Origin: Ferruginibacter sp.
GTDB lineage: Bacteria; Bacteroidota; Bacteroidia; Chitinophagales; Chitinophagaceae
Length of the DNA stretch: 12,236 bases
Assembly: GCA_025352435.1 (NCBI GenBank)
Contig: JANXTN010000206.1
Span: 1 to 12,236 of the forward strand
Direction of reading: 5' to 3'
Part shown: piece after piece, positions 1 through 6,675 of the stretch
Layout of the letters: the number at the start of each line of letters is the position of its first letter
Numbering within the stretch: position 1 is the stretch's first letter
Made by a program: the position numbers and the translations under genes
The notes under the pieces: model-generated
What the model was told of the DNA's origin: nothing
Databases searched by the model: none
What the model saw: only the letters and a program-made list of their open reading frames with translations

Positions 1-58
1 CAGGAACAATTGGATTAAAATCTTCCAACACATTTAAGTCAGTAACCAATGTATCTCT
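1..58. repeat. Inverted copy of 194-251 at the left edge (fold-back junction)
   Basis: Read base by base, position p pairs with position 252-p. Bases 3-58 are a perfect reverse complement of 194-249, position 2 is the only mismatch, and the match stops at base 59. The partner lies inside the coding sequence of the sugar kinase. The copy brings an in-frame stop (TAA at 35-37) just before the remaining kinase frame. A 56-base perfect inverted repeat with a 135-base spacer inside a conserved gene is not expected biologically. It is typical of a chimeric read or contig end (template switching during amplification, or assembly fold-back). I treat these bases as not belonging to the native left flank. 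Confidence 0.9.
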
Positions 59-841
59 ATTGTGGGTTACGATTTTCCGCAGGAAGAAATGGATGAACTT
101 ACAAAAAGAGGCGTAGAGTTGGATGGTGTTGAAATAGTAAAAGATAAAAAATCATTTTTCTGGAGTGGGAAATATCATATGGATATGAACACCAGAGATA
201 CATTGGTTACTGACTTAAATGTGTTGGAAGATTTTAATCCAATTGTTCCGGATACTTACCAGGGTGCAGAATTTTTAATGCTTGGTAACCTAATGCCGAA
301 ATTGCAATTGAGCGTAATTAACCAATTAAAACATAGACCAAAGTTGATTGTAATGGACACCATGAATTTTTGGATGGACATTGCGATGGATGATTTAAAA
401 GAAGTTTTGAAGAATGTAGATGTATTGTTGGTGAACGATGCAGAGGCGAGACAACTTAGCGGTGAGTTATCATTGGTGAAGGCTGCTAAAAAAATAATGG
501 AAATGGGTCCGGGCTTTTTGATCATTAAAAAAGGAGAGCACGGTGCTTTGTTGTTTCATGAAAAACAGGTTTTCTTTGCGCCGGCTTTGCCGCTTGAAGA
601 AGTATTTGATCCAACAGGTGCCGGTGATACTTTTGCAGGTGGATTTATCGGGCATCTTGCAAAAACTAAAGACATCAGTTTTGATAACATGAAAACTGCG
701 ATTATTGTAGGAAGTGCTATGGCAAGTTTTTGTGTAGAAAAATTTGGTCCGGAGCGTTTAAAAGAAATTACAAAAACTGATATTGATGCACGTATTGCAG
801 AATTTGTAGAACTGGTTAATTTTGATATTGATTTGGTTTAA
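59..841 (+). CDS. PfkB-family sugar kinase, N-terminus missing
   Basis: This is an ATP-dependent carbohydrate or nucleoside kinase of the PfkB/ribokinase family, acting in the cytoplasm. The signature near the C-terminus is DPTGAGDTFAGGF, at residues 183-195 counted from the GTG at 62. It contains the anion hole (GAGD) and the catalytic-base Asp189. The NDAEARQLSG segment (125-134) and the GEHGALL segment (158-164) also fit. The reading frame is open and family-like from base 59 (codons for I-V-G-Y-D-F-P). The expected first 50 or so residues, with the N-terminal substrate-binding strand, are absent because bases 1-58 are an inverted copy of 194-251. The GTG at 62 is therefore probably an internal valine codon and not the true start. 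The substrate cannot be told from sequence; adenosine/ribokinase-like members are common in Bacteroidota. The small membrane protein follows after 9 bases, so co-transcription is likely. Confidence 0.9.
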   Translation: MVGYDFPQEEMDELTKRGVELDGVEIVKDKKSFFWSGKYHMDMNTRDTLVTDLNVLEDFNPIVPDTYQGAEFLMLGNLMPKLQLSVINQLKHRPKLIVMDTMNFWMDIAMDDLKEVLKNVDVLLVNDAEARQLSGELSLVKAAKKIMEMGPGFLIIKKGEHGALLFHEKQVFFAPALPLEEVFDPTGAGDTFAGGFIGHLAKTKDISFDNMKTAIIVGSAMASFCVEKFGPERLKEITKTDIDARIAEFVELVNFDIDLV

Positions 842-850
842 AAGAAAAAT

Positions 851-1141
851 ATGCTTGAAATTGTAATACTTTATTTTTTAACCAAAAAGATTGGTGTGTT
901 AGCCACCACTAAAGGCTTATCTGCCCGAAGATGGAAATTTAATTTGATACTTGCGTGGATTGTAGGAGAATTATTTGGTGCTGTAATAGCAGTAATTATT
1001 TTCGGACAAGATAATTTATTTAGTGCTTTGTTAATAGCAATTGCATGTGCAGTTTCTACATACTTTATTATCACAAACTACCTCAATAATCTTCCCGATG
1101 TTGTTGATGAAGAGGATATAAATAATATTGGCCGAGAGTAA
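851..1141 (+). CDS. Small hypothetical membrane protein (96 aa)
   Basis: I do not recognise a named family. Hydrophobic segments lie at about residues 31-51 and 55-76. The first 18 residues are also apolar and may form a third membrane stretch. Between them is a basic patch (KKIGVLATTKGLSARRWK, about 12-29), and the tail is acidic (DVVDEEDINN, 83-92). The layout, a short basic segment followed by a hydrophobic helix with G-E-L-F-G-A, resembles small inner-membrane proteins common in Bacteroidota that lack a known function. It starts 9 bases after the kinase stop, with only a weak purine run (AAAAGAAAAAT) upstream, and probably shares the kinase transcript. Its stop lies 4 bases from the stop of the convergent dehydrogenase. 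It is real by codon pattern and position; its function is unknown. Confidence 0.75.
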   Translation: MLEIVILYFLTKKIGVLATTKGLSARRWKFNLILAWIVGELFGAVIAVIIFGQDNLFSALLIAIACAVSTYFIITNYLNNLPDVVDEEDINNIGRE

Positions 1142-1145
1142 TTAT

Positions 1146-1964
1146 TTACAAAAATAAATCCTGAAATAGCTTACTACCGGGCACCACTGAATATTTTTCT
1201 AGGTCTGTCTCACCATCTTCCATTAATACGATTTCATCTATAAAAGCATGACCTGTGCAGGTTTTGGCAGGTTTACTTATGATGGAAAAGGCCGCATCTG
1301 CAACTATTTCCGGCGTTCTGCTCATGTTTATTAATGCATCACCTCCCAGCAAATTTTGAACTGCCGCCGTTGCAATTGTAGTACGTGGCCACAGCGCATT
1401 AGAAGCAATTCCAAAAGGCCTTAATTCTTCTGCGAGCCCCTGCGCAATCATCGTCATATTGTATTTTGTAAGTGTATATGCTAAATGGTCTTTAAACCAT
1501 TTCATAGTCATATTTAGTGGCGGTGAGAGTGTAAGAATATGTGCATTGGTAGATTTTTTTAAATGTGGAATACAAGCTCTGCTCATAAAAAATGTACCTC
1601 TCACATTTATATCATGCATCAAATCAAAACGCTTCGGTTCTGTTTTTTCTGTGGGCGTTAACGAAATTGCTGATGCATTGTTTATCAGCACATCTATACC
1701 GCCAAAGGTTTCTACTGCTTTATCAACTGCTTCCTGTATTTGCAGTTCATCTCTTATATCACATTTTACTGCAAGAGATTTGCCACCGGCTTCTTCAATT
1801 TCTTTTGCAGCAGAATAAATGGTACCACCAAGTTTAGGATCTTCTGTTGTGCTTTTTGCAGCTACTACAATATTTGCACCTTCTCTTGCAAAACGCAACG
1901 CTATTGCTTTCCCAATACCACGACTTGCACCTGTAATAAAAATAGTTTTCCCTTTAAACAACAT
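1146..1964 (-). CDS. HSDL2-like short-chain dehydrogenase/reductase
   Basis: This is a 272-residue NAD(P)-dependent short-chain dehydrogenase with a Rossmann fold. Visible features are the cofactor motif TGASRGIG (11-18), the NNASA motif (95-99), and the classical SDR tetrad Asn120, Ser147, Tyr163 and Lys167 (Y-x3-K). The spaced sequence DPKLGGTIYSAAKEIE (42-57), the SPPLN segment (147-151) and NALWPRT (189-195) resemble the SDR domain of hydroxysteroid dehydrogenase-like protein 2, as I remember that family. The SCP2 sterol-carrier domain of eukaryotic HSDL2 is absent, as is usual in bacteria. The substrate is not known; lipid or fatty-acyl carbonyl compounds are a family-level guess. It is convergent with the small membrane gene and lies 76 bases downstream of the glycosyltransferase pair, with no clear promoter or terminator in that gap. 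Confidence 0.92.
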   Translation of the reverse strand: MLFKGKTIFITGASRGIGKAIALRFAREGANIVVAAKSTTEDPKLGGTIYSAAKEIEEAGGKSLAVKCDIRDELQIQEAVDKAVETFGGIDVLINNASAISLTPTEKTEPKRFDLMHDINVRGTFFMSRACIPHLKKSTNAHILTLSPPLNMTMKWFKDHLAYTLTKYNMTMIAQGLAEELRPFGIASNALWPRTTIATAAVQNLLGGDALINMSRTPEIVADAAFSIISKPAKTCTGHAFIDEIVLMEDGETDLEKYSVVPGSKLFQDLFL

Positions 1965-2040
1965 GAAATATATTTTGTTTGTGATAAAAAAGAAAAGTTA
2001 GCCTATTCAATCGAAACCTTAAAATAATGTAAGAAAAATT

Positions 2041-2796
2041 TTACTTATGCCTGAACCAACAGTTTTTATTGTTGGTTTCATATCCCTTAAATGTAGTATT
2101 CACGGGTGCTCCATGGTAAAGCAACTTATTGTATTTTGTTCTTGCCAGATAATTGAAAGCGCCCATATCTCCTGTAAAGGCTGTTTCGTTATTCTGATTA
2201 TATTTTTTGTGAATAAGCGTAAGCTCCTTCAAGAATTCTCCCATTACTTTTATATCTCCGCCAATGATTCCGCAGTTTAGCAGTTGTTCGTCTTTAAAAA
2301 TTTCTTCATAACCAGCATAGTCCGGAATTTTATTTCTTAAATGTTCCGAGTGTTCAAGCATCCACCAATTGTTTAATTTTTTTGGCTCATCTCCACAAAA
2401 TAATTTTTCAGAATTGTCCTTAAAAAGGAGTTGTTCAAAAGGGTTTTTAATGACCACTACATCACTTATATCGGTACAAAAAACTTTTTGTATTTGCTCT
2501 TTGTGCTTACTTAAAAAATCGTAGTAAGCAAAGTATCGGTAAATGTTTGGATTATATGCGCCATCATAATTTACCTTTATAAAATGAATGTTTTTATTTT
2601 CATATTGTAAACAGGTTTCTGCAGAAAAGTTGTTGTGAAAAAGGATCCCCTCAATGCCTAGATCAATGATTGAATTTGCCCAATCTTTTACAATAGAATA
2701 GTCATCGTCTTCTAAAACAGTATTCCTGTTTACATCATGTATACCTGTTAGCAGGCAACCCATTATAATTTCAGGCTTAAATTTTTTAGCGGGCAT
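2041..2796 (-). CDS. Putative GT-A-fold glycosyltransferase, family unassigned
   Basis: I do not recognise this 251-residue protein with certainty. It has no signal peptide or membrane segment. The part that speaks for a nucleotide-sugar transferase is KVFCTDISDVVVIKNPFEQL (104-123). There a hydrophobic strand ends in an Asp-x-x-Asp pair (D109, D112) and is followed by an N-P-F segment, like the metal-binding DxD region of GT-A enzymes. Farther on, LLNCGIIGGD (172-181) resembles the N-x-G-x-x-G-G acceptor loop of GT8/GT77-like enzymes, and GDM is at 209-211. It begins 5 bases after the GT2 gene, and the GT2 stop codon is fused to an AAGGA-like site (TAAGGA) just before ATG, so translation is probably coupled. 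A second ATG at residue 12 is an alternative start. It may add a sugar to the same glycan as its neighbour. Confidence 0.6.
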   Translation of the reverse strand: MPAKKFKPEIIMGCLLTGIHDVNRNTVLEDDDYSIVKDWANSIIDLGIEGILFHNNFSAETCLQYENKNIHFIKVNYDGAYNPNIYRYFAYYDFLSKHKEQIQKVFCTDISDVVVIKNPFEQLLFKDNSEKLFCGDEPKKLNNWWMLEHSEHLRNKIPDYAGYEEIFKDEQLLNCGIIGGDIKVMGEFLKELTLIHKKYNQNNETAFTGDMGAFNYLARTKYNKLLYHGAPVNTTFKGYETNNKNCWFRHK

Positions 2797-2801
2797 ATTC
2801 C

Positions 2802-3455
2802 TTATGCAACAAGTACAAAATTTTCCTGTTTAATCTTTGCACAAATACTATTTGGATTGTTGCGGTAATAAATGTATGTACGCAAATTTACTTTCCTCAC
2901 ATTATATTGTTCTGCAGCTCTTTCATAAAAATGCGCATCTGCGGCATATGAATTATGAAACTTAAGTTTGGTAAAAATTTCTTTCTTTCCAAACAGCGTG
3001 GCAAACAATATGCAATCATCTACATGCACACTGGTTGTACGATCATATTTATCAGGCACATAATAATCTTCTTCTTTATCTACAACAGTTTGTGTGGTTG
3101 AAGCTATTAAATCTGCCTGCTTCATTTCTTTTATACAAGACTCCAAATGATGCGGCTGATATTCATCATCAGAATCCAGCATGGTGATGTATTTACTTTT
3201 GCTTTGTAATATGCCAATGTTTACAGACTCTGCCTGCCCACAATTTTCGTGGTGGAGGTAAGTTATTTTTTGCTTGTTTTTTTCAGCATAATTGATAATG
3301 CGGTTGTATGGATCATGGTCGCTGCCATCATCTATAATGATCAAATTAAAATCCTGAAAAGTTTGATTGAGTACGGAGTCTATAGCTCTTTTTACAAGAT
3401 GAAATGGCGTATTATAAACAGCCATTATTACTGAAACCGTTGCCGGATGCTGCAT
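2802..3455 (-). CDS. Family 2 glycosyltransferase
   Basis: This is a soluble 217-residue inverting glycosyltransferase of the GT2 type, which transfers a sugar from a nucleotide donor. The start VSVIMAVYNTP (7-17) is the usual first strand and loop. DDGSD (42-46) is the nucleotide-binding acidic motif. DSDDE (94-98) is the metal-binding D-x-D. DAHFYERA (173-180) sits where the catalytic acidic motif is expected. The length is that of a bare catalytic domain with no C-terminal membrane anchor. Donor and acceptor are not predictable. It heads a two-gene unit with the GT-A-like gene 5 bases downstream. The leader contains a 7-base-pair hairpin ending 7 bases before ATG. The pair is not embedded in a full polysaccharide locus here. 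Confidence 0.92.
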   Translation of the reverse strand: MQHPATVSVIMAVYNTPFHLVKRAIDSVLNQTFQDFNLIIIDDGSDHDPYNRIINYAEKNKQKITYLHHENCGQAESVNIGILQSKSKYITMLDSDDEYQPHHLESCIKEMKQADLIASTTQTVVDKEEDYYVPDKYDRTTSVHVDDCILFATLFGKKEIFTKLKFHNSYAADAHFYERAAEQYNVRKVNLRTYIYYRNNPNSICAKIKQENFVLVA

Positions 3456-3462
3456 TGTGAGT

Positions 3463-3484
3463 GGTGTTACATTTGGTTAACACC
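3463..3484 (-). promoter_or_regulatory. Hairpin in the GT2 leader
   Basis: GGTGTTA (3463-3469) and TAACACC (3478-3484) form a perfect 7-base inverted repeat with an 8-base loop. It ends 7 bases upstream of the GT2 start codon at 3455. No T-run follows on either strand, so it does not look like a terminator. It could be an operator dyad or an RNA hairpin near the ribosome-binding region; chance cannot be excluded. Confidence 0.3.
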
Positions 3485-3498
3485 ATAAAAATAGCCAT

Positions 3499-3553
3499 AA
3501 AAAAAACCAACAATTATACAAATTCCCGTTTTAGTAATTTATATAATTGTTGG
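3499..3553 (-). terminator. Rho-independent terminator after osmC
   Basis: On the minus strand the arms CCAACAATTATA (3553-3542) and TATAATTGTTGG (3518-3507) pair perfectly over 12 bases. Inside them AAATT and AATTT can extend the stem after one mismatch, leaving a loop of about 11 bases. The stem is followed directly by eight T residues (3506-3499 on the minus strand). It begins 16 bases past the osmC stop codon, so it should end the aldo/keto reductase-to-osmC operon and insulate the GT2 gene. The stem is AT-rich but long. Confidence 0.8.
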
Positions 3554-3569
3554 CTGTAATAAATAATTG

Positions 3570-3980
3570 TTACGCTAGTGTAGCTTCTGCAGTAATTTTT
3601 GTGTTGTACAATTTAGAGATAGGGCAGTTTTCTTTCGCATCAGCAACAGCAGTATCAAACTGCTCTTTATTAATGTTTGGAATAGAAGCATTTACTGTAA
3701 GATGTGAGGATACAATTGCACCATCTACAAAGTCAACATCACATTTGGTTTCAATGTTGTCAGCAGTAAAGCCACCTTCCTGCAAAACAAAACTCAACTT
3801 CATTGTAAAACATCCTGCATGTGCAGCTGCAACAAGTTCTTCAGGATTTGTTCCTATACCTTCTTCAAAGCGGCTTTTAAAGGAGTATTGTGTTTTATCA
3901 AGCGTAGTGCTTTGAGTAGTTAAATTTCCTTTACCATCTTTCCCCGTTCCTTGCCATAGGGCTGTTGCATTTCTTTTCAT
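3570..3980 (-). CDS. osmC: OsmC family peroxiredoxin
   Basis: This cytoplasmic thiol peroxidase reduces organic hydroperoxides and hydrogen peroxide. The 136 residues align well by eye with E. coli OsmC. They show the opening A-x-W-x-G (7-11), the FKSRFEE-x-GTNPEEL segment (34-49) carrying Arg37 and the Glu47/48 pair that shape the active site, the peroxidatic Cys57 in AAHAGCFTM (52-60), and the resolving Cys119 in ENCPISK (117-123). Both redox cysteines are therefore present. OsmC enzymes are usually re-reduced by lipoylated proteins; that is family knowledge and not visible here. It starts 17 bases after the potassium-channel gene and is the last gene before a strong terminator, so it is the distal cistron of a four-gene redox operon. 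Confidence 0.93.
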   Translation of the reverse strand: MKRNATALWQGTGKDGKGNLTTQSTTLDKTQYSFKSRFEEGIGTNPEELVAAAHAGCFTMKLSFVLQEGGFTADNIETKCDVDFVDGAIVSSHLTVNASIPNINKEQFDTAVADAKENCPISKLYNTKITAEATLA

Positions 3981-3997
3981 TTTATTTATTTAAATTA

Positions 3998-4660
3998 TTA
4001 TAAACTATTTTTCGTTTGCTTCTCAAGTTTGCGCCAGGTTGGTCTTATTCTCTTTTCCATTTTTAATGGATTTACATAAATTATCAGCACAGCAAAGTAA
4101 ACACAATACGAAATATAAACCCATTTAAAAGCTATCAATATTCCAAAAAACGTAATTAAAATTGCAAGCATATTTTTGCTTAAGCCACTTTCAATTGAGT
4201 CATTAGAAAGGGTTTCATCTACCAGTTTTGACTTTACATACGAGTAACGGAGCAAGAGGTATGCAGCTATAGAAGACATAAATAGCACAAAACCTAAACT
4301 TATTGCAGCTAGCGGCACTAGTGGATGATCTCCCACCATTGCAATGGCAAAAGGCAACATAGTTATCCAAAATAAAAAATAAATGTTGTACCATAAAAGT
4401 GCAGCGTTAGTTTCTTTTACAGCGTGGTATAAATGATGATGGTTTACCCAAAAAACTGCAATGAAAAAAAAGCTGAAAATAAAACCAAGAAGATAAGGAG
4501 CAATATTTAAAAGCTCATTGAAATTTTGCATCAGGTTTTGGTCGCTACTAAACTTGGGAACTTTAAACTGAAATGCAAGCAGCGTAAGTACAATTGCAAA
4601 TACGCCATCGCTAAAATTTTCCAGCCTTGTAGTTGATATAAAAAATGTATTTGACGCCAT
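3998..4660 (-). CDS. TMEM175-type potassium channel (DUF1211)
   Basis: This is an inner-membrane K+ channel of the TMEM175 family, unrelated in fold to canonical P-loop channels. The 220 residues contain one six-helix repeat, the bacterial arrangement that assembles as a tetramer. The family signature is in the first helix, R12-x3-FSDGVFAI (16-23), followed by pore-facing hydrophobic residues in VLTLLAF. WVNHHHLYH (71-79) at the end of helix 2 is also typical. Helices are at roughly 17-34, 51-73, 86-109, 113-136, 163-180 and 181-198, with a basic C-terminal tail (MEKRIRPTWRKLEKQTK). The start codon shares one base with the stop of the upstream YffB-like gene (TAATG), which implies translational coupling. 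Its place between redox genes is the odd feature of this locus. Confidence 0.9.
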   Translation of the reverse strand: MASNTFFISTTRLENFSDGVFAIVLTLLAFQFKVPKFSSDQNLMQNFNELLNIAPYLLGFIFSFFFIAVFWVNHHHLYHAVKETNAALLWYNIYFLFWITMLPFAIAMVGDHPLVPLAAISLGFVLFMSSIAAYLLLRYSYVKSKLVDETLSNDSIESGLSKNMLAILITFFGILIAFKWVYISYCVYFAVLIIYVNPLKMEKRIRPTWRKLEKQTKNSL

Positions 4661-5013
4661 TACTTTTTACCCAATGCATTTATAAATTCTGATTCATTAA
4701 AGCCATGCAAAACTATGCCAGCAATTTCTGCCACAGGTCTTTTTATGAGGTTGGTATGGGCTTGCATTAATTTAATTGCTGCGCTTTTTACTAGCGTTTT
4801 TTGTTGATCATCTGATGATAAATTTCTGAAAGCAGTACTCTTTTTGTTTAATACTTTTTTTAATGAAGATGCTTCTATCCACTCTTTAATTTTAGCTGTA
4901 GATATTCCCTCTTTTTTAAAATCATGAAACTCAAATATTACTTTATTTTCTTTCAGCCATGATAAAGCTTTTTTTACCGTATCACAATTAGGAATGCCAT
5001 AAACTTTTACCAT
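4660..5013 (-). CDS. YffB/ArsC-family thioredoxin-fold protein
   Basis: This is a 117-residue ArsC-family protein, closest by eye to E. coli YffB. It has the opening strand MVKVYGIPNCDTVKKA, then FHDFKKEGI (29-37), the LNKKSTAFR segment (55-63), and IKRPV (90-94) holding the cis-proline that packs against the active site. Cys10 is the only cysteine and lies where the ArsC/YffB nucleophile sits. Members of this branch are annotated as glutathione-linked reductases, but true arsenate reduction is unproven for them. Spx regulators share the fold, but Spx usually has CxxC and acts with Firmicute RNA polymerase. It begins 2 bases after the aldo/keto reductase stop and overlaps the channel gene by one base, so it is tightly held within the operon. 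Confidence 0.9.
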   Translation of the reverse strand: MVKVYGIPNCDTVKKALSWLKENKVIFEFHDFKKEGISTAKIKEWIEASSLKKVLNKKSTAFRNLSSDDQQKTLVKSAAIKLMQAHTNLIKRPVAEIAGIVLHGFNESEFINALGKK

Positions 5014-5015
5014 TA

Positions 5016-5999
5016 CTAAAGTATTGCGGGCTTGTTCTGAAATATTTTTTCAATTTTATCGGTAACCTCATTTGTAATTAGAGGCAAAACTTCTAAAGCT
5101 TTTAAATTCTCAATAAGCTGCTGTTTTTTTGTAGCACCTAAAATTGCTGTGGTAACATTAGGATTTTTTATACACCAGGCAATACTTAATGCTGCTATGC
5201 TCACATTCATTTTAACAGCAAGCTCCTGTAGTTTTTTTACTTTCTTTACTCTATCATCCTGAATTACGTTAGCCATTATGCCGTTCATATCCGGCATTGC
5301 AAACCGGCTGTTTTTAGGTATGCCATCATTGTATTTTCCTGTAAGTAAACCTGAACATAATGGGCTCCAGATGGTAGTACCTAAGCCTACATTTTTATAA
5401 ATTTCTGAATAATTAGCTTCGACTTTTTCTCTTTCAAATAAATTGTATTGAGGTTGTTCCATTGTGGGGCCTATTAACCCATATTTTTCTGCCACTCTGT
5501 GCGCTTCCATTATCTCTACACCTGTCCATTCACTAGTACCCCAATACAAAACTTTTCCCTGTTGTATCAATGTGTTCATCGTGCGCACTGTTTCTTCTAT
5601 TGGTGTATTTTTATCTGCCCGATGGCAATAAAAAAGATCGAGATAATCAACCTGCATTCTCTGTAATGCTTCGTTACAGGCTTCAGTTAAATGCTTGCGG
5701 CTGTTTCCTGTTTGGTTAGGTTTGTTGTCTGCACCGTGCCAGCCAAAATATGCTTTGGATGATAATACAAATGAGGTACGGTCCCATTTCTTCTTTTTTA
5801 ATATCCGACCCATCATAAGTTCACTTTCACCCAAGGCATAAGCTTCTGCATTATCAAAAAAATTGATGCCATTATCATAAGCAAGACCCATTAATTCATC
5901 AGCAATCTTATCATTTATTTGTCTGCTGAAACTTACCCAGCTGCCAAAAGAAAGAACACTTAATTGAAGACCAGAGCGACCAAGACAACGATATTCCAT
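5016..5999 (-). CDS. Aldo/keto reductase, voltage-gated K+ channel beta-subunit type
   Basis: This is an NADPH-dependent (beta/alpha)8-barrel oxidoreductase of 327 residues that reduces aldehydes and ketones in the cytosol. The start MEYRCLGRSGLQLS and the catalytic residues Asp49, Tyr54, Lys82 and His126 are intact. Many segments follow the AKR6 (Kv-beta) branch: GQ-like SRQINDKIADELM (25-37), FFDNAEAYA-GESE (47-60), WGTSEWTGVEIMEAH (153-167), EQPQYNLFEREKVE (181-194), WSPLCSGLLTGKY (211-223), AWC-x-KNPNV (274-282) and LGATKKQQLIENL (287-299). Animal Kv-beta has Asn in place of the His, so this enzyme looks catalytically competent. It is the first gene of the four-gene operon with the YffB-like protein, the TMEM175 channel and OsmC. 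The substrate is unknown. Confidence 0.93.
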   Translation of the reverse strand: MEYRCLGRSGLQLSVLSFGSWVSFSRQINDKIADELMGLAYDNGINFFDNAEAYALGESELMMGRILKKKKWDRTSFVLSSKAYFGWHGADNKPNQTGNSRKHLTEACNEALQRMQVDYLDLFYCHRADKNTPIEETVRTMNTLIQQGKVLYWGTSEWTGVEIMEAHRVAEKYGLIGPTMEQPQYNLFEREKVEANYSEIYKNVGLGTTIWSPLCSGLLTGKYNDGIPKNSRFAMPDMNGIMANVIQDDRVKKVKKLQELAVKMNVSIAALSIAWCIKNPNVTTAILGATKKQQLIENLKALEVLPLITNEVTDKIEKIFQNKPAIL

Positions 6000-6080
6000 A
6001 TTAAAATTTTGAGTATGTAAACAAGATTGTAGAAATAAAATTACAATGCTTTAAAGTAATAAACCGAAACTATTTCCTTT

Positions 6081-6659
6081 CTATTTTGGAAATCCATCCC
6101 CTTTAGAATTTATAACACCATTAGGATGCAACATGTGATAGTTTTTAAAACCCTGATCAGCTTCCATGCCGCTGCCATTCATGTATTGCCCATCTCTCTG
6201 GCGAATGCGAACTTTTTTATTTGTGTAAAATTCAACACCCTTTCTGTTTCTGTCCCAATACAAATCATCACAATAAATTGTGTCGCCCTTCAACAGATTT
6301 ATAATTTTCACACTATCCCTTAAATAGATCAAACTTTCTCCATCCTTGTATTTTCCGTACAAGGCGGTTAGTTTGCTTTCCTTTATCTGATCTACATTAA
6401 AAAATTCTGCATACAATGTCTTAGGAAATTCGTAATAAGTGGTGGAGTCTTCTACATGCAGCATTAGAGGAGCCGTTAAAAGTGCTTTGGCTTTCCCTGC
6501 TATAGTGTAATTTATTTTTATAAACGTGGCTTCTTCTGTATTGCCTGTTTTTTTATTCAGATTGTTTACCTCGTTCACATCATTTTCGCAGGCGCATAAA
6601 AAAAAACAGCCTGTTGAAAAGGCTGCGAAAATATATTTATGTGTGTTGCTTTTATTCAT
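6081..6659 (-). CDS. lptC: LptC-like lipoprotein (LPS transport)
   Basis: This is probably the LptC component of the lipopolysaccharide export machine, which passes LPS from the inner-membrane LptBFG complex toward LptA. I start it at the ATG at 6659, which gives 192 residues beginning with a lipoprotein signal. A basic N-region (MNKSNTHK) and a hydrophobic core (YIFAAFSTGCFFL) precede an L-C-A/C lipobox with the lipidated cysteine at residue 24. An in-frame ATG at 6710 would place 17 extra residues ahead of the signal and overlap the upstream gene by 35 bases. The body has the beta-rich LptC look: a ligand-like TTYYEFPKTLYAEFF stretch, then GDTIYCDDLYWDRNRKGVEFYTNKKVRI, typical of the repeating jelly-roll strands (including the D-x-L-x-W-D-x3 motif). 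It ends with a short NGVINSKGDGF tail. It lies 16 bases after the outer-membrane protein gene. The family call rests on motif pattern only. Confidence 0.8.
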   Translation of the reverse strand: MNKSNTHKYIFAAFSTGCFFLCACENDVNEVNNLNKKTGNTEEATFIKINYTIAGKAKALLTAPLMLHVEDSTTYYEFPKTLYAEFFNVDQIKESKLTALYGKYKDGESLIYLRDSVKIINLLKGDTIYCDDLYWDRNRKGVEFYTNKKVRIRQRDGQYMNGSGMEADQGFKNYHMLHPNGVINSKGDGFPK

Positions 6660-6675
6660 TTTTAATGAAATCCCA

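Noticed and set aside
62..64. GTG as the true start of the PfkB kinase
   Set aside because: The family-like sequence continues upstream to base 59 and is cut by the inverted copy of 194-251; the N-terminal substrate-binding part is missing, so this is an internal codon.
1459..1837. Plus-strand open frames of 81-119 codons opposite the dehydrogenase
   Set aside because: They are antisense to a gene with a complete SDR motif set, have no recognisable motifs and no promoter.
4660..5013. Spx-type transcription regulator
   Set aside because: Only one cysteine is present, the sequence follows YffB closely, and the host looks like Bacteroidota and not Firmicutes.
6000..6080. Terminator or clear promoter between lptC and the aldo/keto reductase gene
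   Set aside because: Only weak dyads (TTGTA / TACAA) and no TTTG / TAnnTTTG pair could be found on the minus strand.
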